NCBI GenBank assembly: GCA_013365365.1
Contig: JABVXU010000916.1
Location: forward strand, 1-15,200
Source: Cruorifilaria tuberocauda
Lineage: Eukaryota > Nematoda > Chromadorea > Rhabditida > Onchocercidae
DNA length: 15,200 nt
Reading direction: 5' to 3'
Part shown: positions 8,390 through 15,200 of the stretch, one piece after another
Layout of the letters: the number at the start of each line of letters is the position of its first letter
Position numbering within the stretch: the stretch's first letter is position 1
Program-made: the position numbers and the translations under genes
Notes under the pieces: model-generated
Database searches by the model: none
The model's input: the letters and a program-made list of their open reading frames with translations, nothing else
Told to the model about the DNA's origin: nothing

Positions 8390-9070
8390 TTCTTTAAATT
8401 CAGTTAAAACTAATTTTACATTGTATATTTCATATTGATATTCAAGTTTTTAATTTAAGTATTTTTTTATTAATTTAATTAAAATTAATTGTACCAGATA
8501 TATTATATATTAATATCTAAATTTTCGATTTCAATATTTTTTCCCTCAAATTTAGTTAAGTTTTGTAAAACCAAATTAATTATACCAAAAATACTTTATA
8601 TTGACATTTAAGATTTTAATTAGAACACTTTGGCTTAAATTTCATTAAAATTAGTTTTACTGCTAATATCAAGGTTTTTAATTTTAAATTAATTTTACCG
8701 AGTATATATGTATATATATTTAGGTTTTCAATTTAAATATTTTTTCTAAAATTTAATTTAAATTAGTTTTATCAAATAATAATACCAAATTTTCTAATTT
8801 TAAATTTATTTCACCAAATATATATACATATATGTGTATAAGTTTTTCAATCTGTTCATTTAAATATTTTTCCTTAAATTTAATTAAAATTAAATGTAAC
8901 AAATATATTTTATATTAATATCAAAATTTTCAATTTCAATATTTACCTTAAATCGGTTAAAATTGATCTATTAAATATACGAAGTTTTTAATTTGACTTA
9001 GAACTGATTGCATCAAATATGCAAAAATTTTCCTTTAAATTCAATTGAATTAAAATTAAATTCAAATTCA
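8390..9070. repeat. Highly diverged tandem repeat (TTTAATTAAAATTA...TACCA.ATATATTATAT)
   Basis: The pattern TT(T/C)AATTTAA.TATTTTT, AAATTTA.TTAAAATTA, TT.TACCA.ATATATT, TATTAATATC recurs. TACCA/ATCAA/CACCA-type anchors lie near 8492, 8583, 8697, 8770, 8814 and 8898. Spacing clusters around 75-90 bp or half of that. Two copies carry ATATATGTATATATAT or ATATATACATATATG insertions (near 8702 and 8818). No gene is seen. Confidence 0.65.
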
Positions 9071-9247
9071 ATTAAAATTAATTTTGCTAAACACATCATA
9101 TTAACTACAAAATACACCTATATTTTACAATGTATTTTTAATCGTTCTGGCTCTTTATAAATATGAATACATTAGAAATGGAAAATTTTGAAGTAATTCC
9201 ATCAAATGTAATAAGTAATATTACTTTAGCTTATGCCATTTTAAATA

Positions 9248-9347
9248 TTAGCTTTGCTTAAAAGCGTCAAATGAAACCTTATGGCATCTTTCATTCAAAT
9301 CCAAATCATTTTTTATCATTGGAACAGGCGGTTGCACGGCTGCCAAT
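9248..9347 (-). CDS. Likely terminal coding exon of a small minus-strand gene
   Basis: On the minus strand GTCAATGTTTTAG (ending at 9348) is a nematode-like acceptor. The exon begins with one base (phase 2) and reads LAAVQPPVPMIKNDLDLNER, then CHKVSFDAFKQS, to TAA (9250-9248). It is the least AT-rich patch of the region. Its phase matches the donor of the start-codon exon at 12885-12970, implying a 3.5-kb intron. Reading upstream without splicing is also open to an ATG at 9415 (55 codons, including NKPENCQCFRL), so a retained intron or single-exon micro-ORF is possible. A variant poly(A) signal ATTAAA lies about 100 bases downstream. No signal peptide, membrane segment or known domain is visible. 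The plus strand is open across the same bases (9281-9436) but is less protein-like. Confidence 0.4.
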
Positions 9348-9424
9348 CTAAAACATTGACAATTTTCCGGCTTATTGATTGGTTTATTTCCAAAATCTTT
9401 CTTTTTCCATATCATCAAATAATT

Positions 9425-9850
9425 TTTAAAAAATAAATAAGTAAATAATACATAAATAAGTAAATAACATTTTGTATTATATAAGTAATAAATAAGTAAA
9501 TATCATTTTGTATTATATAAGTAATTAAGTATCATTTTGTATCGTATAAATAATAAACAAATAAATATCGTTTTGTATAAGTAAATAAATAAATAAGTAA
9601 ATATCATTTTGTATTATATAAGTAACAAATAAGTAAATATCATTTTGCATTATATAAGTAATTAAGTATCATTTTGTATTATATAAGTAATTAAGTATCA
9701 TTTTGTGTTGTATAAATAATAAATAAATAAATATCGTTTTGTATAAGTAAATAATAAATAAACAAGTAAATATCATTTTGTATCAAATAAGTAAATGCCA
9801 TTTTGTATTATAAAGTAATTAAATATCATTTTGTATTATATTATCGTTTT
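9425..9850. repeat. Tandem repeat of AAGTAAATATCATTTTGTATTATAT
   Basis: Roughly fifteen copies of a core (A)TATCATTTTGTATTATATAAGTAA(TAAATAAGTAA) with unit lengths of about 24-45 bp. Some copies carry ATCGTTTTGTATAAG or ATAAATAATAAATAAAT variants (near 9545 and 9720). The block begins only a few bases beyond the open frame upstream of the exon at 9248-9347. Confidence 0.93.
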
Positions 9851-10075
9851 GAAATTGCATTGTCATTTTAAAACTATATTATCACTATTTATTGTAATAC
9901 CACTTTAAAATTATATTATCATTTTATACCATTACTTTAAACTGTATTTTTGTAAATCTCTTATAACTATAAATACAAACGATAACAATATATGTGCTAT
10001 CATTTTAAAACTGTATTATCATCTTCTATTATATTATCATTTTAAATATATTATCATTTTGAAAAATTTGTAGAA
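9851..10075. repeat. Short repeats of ATTATCATTTTAAAACTATATT
   Basis: Variants of ATTATCATTTTAAA(AC)TGTATT recur at 9866-9940 and 10005-10060. This may be a diverged extension of the preceding array, sharing the ATCATTTT core. Confidence 0.75.
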
Positions 10076-10215
10076 AGAAAATTTTTTCCCACATTTTTAC
10101 TAATACTTTTTACATATTTTTATCCTAAAAATAACTTATAAGTAATTGAAAAAAAAATGCAAACGTATTTTTATGAATTTTTTATAACTATAAATACTAA
10201 CGATAACAATAAATA
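9950..10215. repeat. Pair of dispersed direct repeats about 224 bp apart
   Basis: TTATAACTATAAATAC(A/T)AACGATAACAATA occurs near 9961 and near 10185 with one or two differences. No coding signal lies between them. Confidence 0.8.
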
Positions 10216-10420
10216 TAGATATTATAAACAATATATATGTATATACTATAAAATAAATTATTGAAGAAAAATGAGCATATTTTTTACAAATACAAAAGGT
10301 ACTTGTAAATAATCAAAAAAAAAAGTATTCTACAAGTAATAATTATCAATAGCAAATAAACATATTTTTATATCATTTTTCTAGACAACAATTATTGCAT
10401 GATTACTGATAATTAATTAA
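10216..10420. other. AT-rich non-coding DNA
   Basis: Poly(A)-rich with no recognised feature. Confidence 0.4.
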
Positions 10421-10700
10421 TTACACTTTCTTACAAAACTGTCAATCATTTAAGATTACTGTTAATTTCACTGATTACAAGTATACTAATGATAAACTAA
10501 CTATCATTACTATGATTATCCTAAACTACGATTAACTTAAACTAAGTACTATCACTATGACATCTTTCTCATTTTAATTACACTTTCTTATAAACTGATA
10601 ATATATTTTTCGATCATATAGGATTACTGTTAATTTCATTGACTACAGTAATTACAGTGATTAATGACTACAGTGATTACGGTGATTACCGATTACAGTA
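10421..10700. repeat. Tandem duplication, period about 157-165 bp, plus TGATTAC repeats
   Basis: TTACACTTTCTTA(CA)AAACTG occurs near 10422 and 10578. GATTACTGTTAATTTCA(C/T)TGA(T/C)TACA follows in both (near 10454 and 10622). The second copy ends in a run of (CAG/CGG)TGATTAC units (10655-10700). Confidence 0.8.
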
Positions 10701-10781
10701 AGTATTGTTATTACGATTATCTTTTCATTCTATTTTAATAATTAAAATGTTAGTTTAGTAAAAGTTAGTTAAAAGTTTTCA

Positions 10782-10836
10782 CTATTTCCGCACTTTTCCT
10801 TCAACAGGTGATACTGTGTAACACTCATTAATTAGA
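10782..10836 (-). CDS. Possible alternative terminal exon of the small minus-strand gene
   Basis: On the minus strand CTATTATCATTTAG (ending at 10837) is a fair acceptor. The exon starts with one base (phase 2) and reads LINECYTVSPVEGKVRK to TAG (10784-10782). Its phase matches the donor after the start-codon exon, giving ...LTVLRDNDKN joined to LINECYTVSP. Composition is balanced and G+C is raised over these 55 bases. It is the nearer of two phase-compatible last exons, the other being 9347-9248. The plus strand carries a strong acceptor-like TTTTCCTTCAACAG at 10794-10807, but the plus frames after it close within a few codons. No family is recognised. Confidence 0.33.
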
Positions 10837-10843
10837 CTAAATG

Positions 10844-10875
10844 ATAATAGTTTCGAACATTCGAAGAACTATTAT
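10844..10875. repeat. Imperfect inverted repeat (hairpin)
   Basis: AATAGTTTCGAA (10846-10857), a CA loop, then TTCGAAGAACTATT (10860-10873) pair with a two-base bulge. The stem extends by a further AT pair or two. It sits 7-40 bases upstream of the acceptor at 10837 on the minus strand, over the likely branch-point region. Confidence 0.8.
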
Positions 10876-11020
10876 GAGCTTTATTATTCATTTAAATATA
10901 TTAATGAAATATTACATAATATTACTACAACTATCTTTTTAACATCATTTTAAAGTTATTTAAAATTTTTGTTTATATAAGCCAAAATTATATTTAGAAA
11001 GTTTTCTGTATTATTTCTTT
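10876..11020. other. AT-rich non-coding DNA
   Basis: No feature seen. Confidence 0.4.
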
Positions 11021-11025
11021 TCCCC

Positions 11026-11057
<32 letters not shown>

Positions 11058-11064
11058 CATCTCT
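11021..11064. repeat. (CT)n polypyrimidine microsatellite
   Basis: CT repeats with CCCT interruptions on the plus strand, about 120 bases before a GA tract of opposite polarity. Confidence 0.95.
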
Positions 11065-11164
11065 TGTAAGTTTTCTAATTATAGATTATTGTTTAAATTC
11101 TGCTCTTTTTTTCTCTTTCTAGTAAAGGACGAATTTTTTTAAATATGTTTTCTATACAAAATGA

Positions 11165-11400
11165 ATTGATTAGCTTATATGAAAGAAGAGAGAGAGGGAG
11201 AGCGAGAGAGAAAGGGAGAGAGGGAGAGAGAGATGGTTCTAAGACAAATATAAGTATGTTTCGTTTTCTTTCTCGAAATTTCAGTATAATTTGAAATTAA
11301 TTAATTAGCTTATATGAAAGAATGGAGAGAGAGAGGGAGAGAGAGAAAGAAAGAGGTATAAAGATAGAAAAAGAGAGAGTGAGAGAGAGAAGTTCTAAGA
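11165..11400. repeat. Duplicated unit containing GA microsatellites
   Basis: (A)ATTGATTAGCTTATATGAAAGAA, a GA tract (11182-11233) and GGTTCTAAGA form copy one. AATTAATTAGCTTATATGAAAGAA, a GA tract (11324-11392) and AGTTCTAAGA form copy two. Spacing is 135 bp at the left anchor and about 157 bp at the right, so the GA tract has grown in one copy. The plus-strand frame at 11322-11507 begins in the second tract and is Arg/Glu-rich because of it. Confidence 0.9.
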
Positions 11401-12095
11401 TAATTCGGAAAACAGTAATTTGCAAACTGAATAATATTTTCATTGATCAAAAATCACATGAGAAGTATGATCAATCATTATTTGCCAAAATGATAATGGT
11501 AAGATAATATAAGAAGAAAATTTTATTTTAATTTAATAAAAATGAAGAAAGCAAAGGTAAATAAGCATTTAATGAAAGAAAAAAGATTAACTTAAAGTAA
11601 CTTCAAGGTTAAACTTAAAGTTAAATTATTAAATTAATGAATTAAGTAATCAATTGGTATATGCAAAAACGAAAGTAAATACCTTTTTTTTGAGTCTTAA
11701 GAAAGTTAATGAATTCATTTAATTCATTCATTCAGTTAATGGGTTCAATTAAATTAATGAAATTAATAGAATTAAAGTTAATGAATTTTATTTACTTATT
11801 GATAATGAAGTAATATGATAGATAAATTTTTTAATGATATTATAATAAATTATAGTTATAAACTACAACTACTATTATAATGATTACAATAATTACAACT
11901 ATTATTATAATAAAGCTGTAGGAATTATTCAACAGTAATGATTATGAATCTAATTAATTAGTTAATTAAAATCTAATTAATTGATTAATTTATCAGATAT
12001 AAAGTTTATTGCGTACAAAAAATACAAATATTATATAGAATAGAGTAAGAAAAAGCAACATCGAAAATAAAATTATCAGTTGCTATCAAGAATAA
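11401..12095. other. AT-rich non-coding DNA with ATTAATGAATT-type repeats
   Basis: TTAATGAATTCATTTAATTCATTCATT and related words fill 11630-11790. (C/A)TACTATTATAATGATTACAATAATTAC is doubled near 11868-11915. No gene is seen. Confidence 0.45.
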
Positions 12096-12096
12096 A

Positions 12097-12195
12097 AATT
12101 ATTGATTAAATACAATTAATTACGAATTATTGATTAAATACATTATTGATTAAGTATAATTAATTATAAATTATTGATTAAACACAATTACACGA
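12097..12195. repeat. Tandem repeat of AATTATTGATTAAATACAATTAATTACG
   Basis: Three to four copies of ATTATTGATTAA(A/G)(C/T)A(C/T)A(A)TTA(ATTA) with unit sizes of about 20-33 bp. Confidence 0.9.
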
Positions 12196-12284
12196 ATCGT
12201 ATTTTTGTAAATTAATTTAAATTAAATTACATCATGAATATTCCAATTTTTCGTTAGTGGTACTGTCGAAAATCATCATAATAT

Positions 12285-12710
12285 CAATCAGTTCAAGTAT
12301 ATAATTAATTCCGATTAAAAATTCATTAATTAATTCCATTAATTCTACTGATACTAATTTCTTGGTAATAATTAATTAGTTACAATTACCATTAATTAAT
12401 TCCCATTACTTATAACTACTATTAATCAATTCCAATTAAGAATTCAATTATTAATTCCAATAAATCACAGTTAATTTTTTGATGTTAATTAATTAATTCT
12501 AATTGAAAATTCATTAATCAATTCTAGTAATAAATTACTGATATTAACCAATTGGTACCGATTCCAACTAATAATTTATCAGTTAATATCCAAAAAATTT
12601 TTATTATGCTATTTTATTAATTCCAATTAAAAATTTACCGATTATTACTAATTATTGCTAATACTCATTAATTTGTTAGTGATTAATTAATTCCAATTAA
12701 ACTAAATTAA
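12285..12710. repeat. Degenerate tandem repeat of TTAATTCCAATTAAAAATTCATTAAT
   Basis: The words TTAATTCC(A/G)ATTAA, AATTCATTAAT and ACTGATA(C/T)TAA recur at least eight times across the block (near 12306, 12334, 12395, 12428, 12495, 12545, 12618, 12688). The middle of the block is diverged. No gene is seen. Confidence 0.8.
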
Positions 12711-12878
12711 TGCAAAATGATTTTGCGAGAAAGAACACAAAATACATACATGCATACATCATCACGAAGTATTTGATTGAGAAATGTAACAAAACGATGA
12801 TTGAAAATTATCAAAACAACTATCACTTATCAATTTATCAAATTTTAAACTAATCATTTCACACTTAAAAAAATTTTT

Positions 12879-12884
12879 ACTTAC
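12879..12884 (-). other. Splice donor GTAAGT
   Basis: Minus-strand AAAAA|GTAAGTAAAAATTTTT is a perfect match to the metazoan donor consensus. It directly follows the protein-like frame at 12970-12885 and leaves it in phase 2, before the frame would otherwise end at the TAA inside the donor. Confidence 0.6.
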
Positions 12885-12970
12885 TTTTTATCATTATCAC
12901 GCAATACAGTCAATTGTTCTTCATTTTGGGGAGGTGTTTTGTTAATTGCATTCATCAGTTTAGCTAACAT
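12885..12970 (-). CDS. Likely first coding exon of an unrecognised small minus-strand gene
   Basis: The minus strand reads from ATG (12970-12968): MLAKLMNAINKTPP, then QNEEQLTVLRDNDK, ending two bases into a codon at a perfect GTAAGT donor. The residues are balanced and hydrophilic-amphipathic, unlike the Phe/Ile/Asn/Lys-rich random frames around. A run of pyrimidines, TTTTTTTCTCTCGAAAG, ends 18 bases before the ATG and could be a trans- or cis-splice acceptor of nematode type; an in-frame TAA in the 18-base leader supports initiation at this ATG. Alternatively AATTTATGTTAG could be an internal acceptor, with the exon starting at CTAAACTG. A faint likeness to the LxxLL..P.SPxxxQQxxxILxxN pattern of the CBP/p300 NCBD was noted, but is too weak to name. 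Continuation is to the exon at 10836 or that at 9347, both in matching phase. Confidence 0.5.
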
Positions 12971-12988
12971 AAATTAGAACAGTTGTTT

Positions 12989-13008
12989 CTTTCGAGAGAA
13001 AAAAAAAG
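12989..13008 (-). promoter_or_regulatory. Pyrimidine tract and AG (possible trans-splice acceptor)
   Basis: Minus-strand CCTTTTTTTTCTCTCGAAAG precedes an 18-base leader (AAACAACTGTTCTAATTT) and the ATG at 12970. Such a short leader is typical of nematode genes receiving a spliced leader. The GAAAG before the cut is not the usual TTTCAG, so this is tentative. Confidence 0.3.
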
Positions 13009-13214
13009 GTGTGTAAAGGTAGGAATGTGTACTTTAATTAATTCATTAACTCTAATTACTTTCATGCTTTAAACAAAAAAAAAACTTGGTACATTTTCAA
13101 AATTCATTTAATCTCTTTTTTCTTTAATTTTCATTAATATGATTGAAATGAATTTCTTATCATAAAAAAAAAATCAATATAATCGTAAAAGAATTGAGAT
13201 AAATAAAATGAATA

Positions 13215-13470
13215 CTTTTCACTGCAATATTATCACTATGAGTAAATTATGTTAATATCACAATGTTAACTATCAATAAAGTAAAACGATACTTGTTTTA
13301 TCAAAGTTTCCTTTTATCAAATCATTAAACGAAAGAAAAAAAAAGAATGTAAAGTTTTAGGGAAAAGTAAAGTAATTTTTTTCATTGCAATATTATCACT
13401 ATGAGTAAGTTACGTTACTATTACTATATTAGCTATCAATAAGTTAATACGATGTTTTTTTCTTTTATCA
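13215..13470. repeat. Tandem duplication, period about 163 bp
   Basis: CA(C/T)TGCAATATTATCACTATGAGTAA lies at 13220 and 13383. GCTATCAATAA(A)G(T)TAA.ACGAT and TTTTATCAAAGTT follow in both copies. Each copy has a short A-rich run. It lies in the region upstream of the minus-strand start exon. Confidence 0.9.
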
Positions 13471-13605
13471 AAGTTCGAAAAATGTGATAACCTTTAAACA
13501 AATAAAAAAAAGGCAAAAATAGGAATGAAAAAATTAAAGCAAAAATAATGCGTTTTAAAATAACAGAATTGAATCCAGTTTACGCCAAACTCATTAATTA
13601 AATAA

Positions 13606-13635
13606 TTTGATTAATTAATTAATTAATTAATCAAA
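13606..13635. repeat. Perfect 30-bp palindrome
   Basis: TTTGA, then five TTAA-centred AATT repeats, then TCAAA: the segment equals its own reverse complement. It could extrude a cruciform or simply be an expanded AATT run with symmetric ends. Confidence 0.9.
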
Positions 13636-13639
13636 GTAC

Positions 13640-13974
13640 TGGTTCGAATATAGATAAACAGGAAATCAAAGTTATATTACGTTAAACAGCGAGTGTAAGA
13701 TTTTTTCATTTAAACTTTTTTTTTGTATTTTTCCAAATATATTTTACGGATTGAAGATCGTTGAAAAAATTGGAAGATACGGTTAATCAGTTAGATATGG
13801 TAACTGGAGTACGGTAGATAAATACGGTAGTCAATTCATTTTTGCAAAAGATTGACGAAAAATTGGCGTAGTGATAAGATAGAGAAGAAAACAATATATT
13901 TATATGATATTTATATATTTCTATTGTAAAAAGAAAATAATAAAAACAGAAAAAAGCGCTGATATTTTGAAGAG
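13640..13974. other. Less AT-rich unique DNA, coding status unclear
   Basis: ACGG words cluster at 13746-13828 (TTACGGA, ATACGGTTAA, GTACGGTAG, ATACGGTAG). A minus-strand frame at 13787-13999 (70 codons from an ATG at 13999) is Phe/Tyr/Ile-rich at its start and more ordinary at its end (ELTTVFIYRTPVTISN). It has no recognised domain, and nothing separates it clearly from a chance frame. If transcribed with the exon at 12970 it would lie about 0.8 kb upstream. Confidence 0.3.
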
Positions 13975-14021
13975 TTATCAGAAACTGATAAGATAGCATA
14001 GAGCGATATCACACTGATAAG
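13975..14021. promoter_or_regulatory. Cluster of GATA-type sites (ACTGATAAG)
   Basis: TTATCAG, AAA, CTGATAA form a palindrome at 13975-13991, and a further ACTGATAAG lies at 14013-14021. ACTGATAA is the extended motif recognised by ELT-2-type GATA factors of the nematode gut. The cluster is about 1 kb upstream of the minus-strand start exon at 12970. GATAA words are frequent throughout the window, so the regulatory role is inference. Confidence 0.35.
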
Positions 14022-14540
14022 AATGGTTGAAATAAGTGAGTAAGAGTAATTTATCTAAAATATTACGCAAAAAATAAAAAGAAAAAAGATCAAGGATGAA
14101 AATGCTTAAATCAACTTAATTTTTTTCAATAAATATGTTCTAAATTCATAAATTTTCAAATTGTTTTAAAATTGTAAAAACAAGTAAACAAAAAGAGTTT
14201 TATCATCGAAAAAAATATTATAAATAAACTTACTTATTACTTATAAATTTAATACGAAAAAAAACATGAAAGGACACGATTTATTTTTAAAGTAAAAAGA
14301 ATATTTGGTCAACCTAATAATAAATAATAATTTTGTAATTTAATAACAAAAAAAAATTTTTTTTAATTAAATATTTTTCTTCATGAAAAATTTGATTACA
14401 TTAAAACAAAAAAGGATGGGTCTTTTTCAAGCATTTCTTTAATGATTAATTAATTTCATACATATTCATATTTAATTTAAATGATTTAGAATTTTTTACT
14501 CAATATAAATATAATGAAGCAAGTATAAGTTAAATAATTT
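14022..14540. other. AT-rich non-coding DNA
   Basis: No gene is supported. A less AT-rich GGATGGGTCTTTTTCAAGC patch at 14413-14431 reads on the minus strand as MLEKDPSFFVL from an ATG, followed by a GTAATC donor-like site. It is too short to call. Confidence 0.4.
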
Positions 14541-14544
14541 TTAC
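14539..14544 (-). other. Possible splice donor of an upstream leader exon
   Basis: The minus strand has TCTGCCTCAAAGAATAG|GTAAAAATT, an AG|GTAAAA donor after a less AT-rich 28-base patch (14545-14573). It lies 1.6 kb upstream of the start exon at 12970 and could mark a non-coding first exon. The two open frames through the patch lack an ATG. Confidence 0.2.
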
Positions 14545-14584
14545 CTATTCTTTGAGGCAGAGAAAGTGGGTAATTTAAATAATT

Positions 14585-14860
14585 AGATTACTAATATGTA
14601 ATTAAATTAAATAAACCTAAATAATTAAATTAATATAATTAAATCACTAACATATAGTTAAATTAAATAATTAAATCACTAATTGAAATAAATGTAATTG
14701 TAATTGAATTGAATTAAATGTAATTGATCGAATTAAACAATTAAACCCAACAAATAAAACTAAAATAAATTAAATCACTAATATATGATTAAGTTTTTAA
14801 ATTTAAATAACGAAATTATTAACATATGATTAAATTTAATAATTAAATTAATTTATTAAT
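14585..14860. repeat. Degenerate tandem repeat of AATTAAATCACTAA(T/C)ATAT(A/G)(G/A)TTAAATT
   Basis: AAATTAAAT(A/C)ACTAA.ATAT...TTAAATTAAATAAT units recur near 14587, 14636, 14672, 14770 and 14815, with an insert of (T)GTAATTGAATTGAATTAAATG near 14694-14720. Confidence 0.8.
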
Positions 14861-15200
14861 TATGAATATATAGAAATAGATATAATAATATATTAAACAT
14901 AAATATATAAACAATAGAGATAATAATATCTAATTTTTACTGTTATCACTAAAAAAAGTTAAACAGTGATTGATTTTTTTTTTTGCAATTCAACGTAAAA
15001 TAATTAATTAATATTAATTAGATTTTCGATTTAGAAATATTTGTAGAGAATATTTGTTGATTACTGTAGGAAAATCGTACCGAAGTTTACAGATATCATT
15101 CATTCATTTATTCTCAATTGTTCTATTAACTGAATATGATCTGATAAGGTGATATCATAATGATATGATAATGATAATAATATCCTCTTGCTTTGCAATT
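14861..15200. other. AT-rich non-coding DNA
   Basis: GATAATAATAT is doubled (14880, 14920). GATAAGGTGATATCATAATGATATGATAATGATAATAATATC at the right end contains overlapping GATATCA and GATAAT words. No gene is seen. Confidence 0.4.

Noticed and set aside
10794..10815. Strong plus-strand acceptor TTTTCCTTCAACAG
   Set aside because: All three plus frames after it end within about nine codons, and the minus-strand reading of the same bases is better.
13636..13655. GGTTCGAAT, resembling the T-loop of a tRNA
   Set aside because: No D-arm, anticodon arm or acceptor pairing can be drawn around it on either strand.

Overview
This is an extremely AT-rich window (G+C roughly a fifth to a quarter by eye) with eukaryotic, probably nematode, character. 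It has no long open reading frames. It carries many simple-sequence tracts, and its few exon-like islands are bounded by GT...AG signals with T-rich acceptors of the nematode type (TTTTAG, TTTAG, TTACAG) and a GTAAGT donor. The best taxonomic clue is a nuclear copy of the mitochondrial cox1 5' end at about 6150-6320 (minus strand). It reads as COX1 without indels over 35 codons, contains one in-frame stop, and looks most like nematode COX1, perhaps filarial/spirurid. The species is not established.

Layout. Positions 1-1900 are AT-rich non-coding DNA with degenerate duplications. Positions 1908-2288 are a pentanucleotide satellite written in two units (AATGA and ATTGA). Positions 2300-5000 hold purine/pyrimidine microsatellites and degenerate repeats. 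At 5037-5408 two phase-compatible exon-like segments lie on the plus strand, flanking a (GA)n tract. Positions 5470-5890 are another degenerate repeat. The mitochondrial insertion is at 6150-6320, and a possible plus-strand terminal exon is at 6814-6899. Positions 7330-9060 contain two blocks of diverged tandem repeats.

The best candidate gene is on the minus strand. A start-codon exon at 12970-12885 ends in a perfect GTAAGT donor in phase 2. Two downstream exon-like islands, at 10836-10782 and 9347-9248, each start after a T-rich AG in matching phase and each run to a stop codon. This suggests a small gene with one of two alternative last exons, or two candidates of which one is spurious. 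I do not recognise its product. A cluster of GATA-type motifs (ACTGATAAG and a TTATCAG/CTGATAA palindrome) lies about 1 kb upstream of its start.

The longer uninterrupted reading frames (for example minus 1892-2371, 4503-4934, 5425-5919 and 538-882, and plus 2307-2531 and 11322-11507) are translations of repeats or AT-rich sequence and are not called as genes. No RNA gene, CRISPR array, complete transposon or convincing novel system was found. The unusual things are the repeat architecture, the mitochondrial insertion and the possible alternatively terminated mini-gene. All exon calls rest on composition, splice-site look and phase only.
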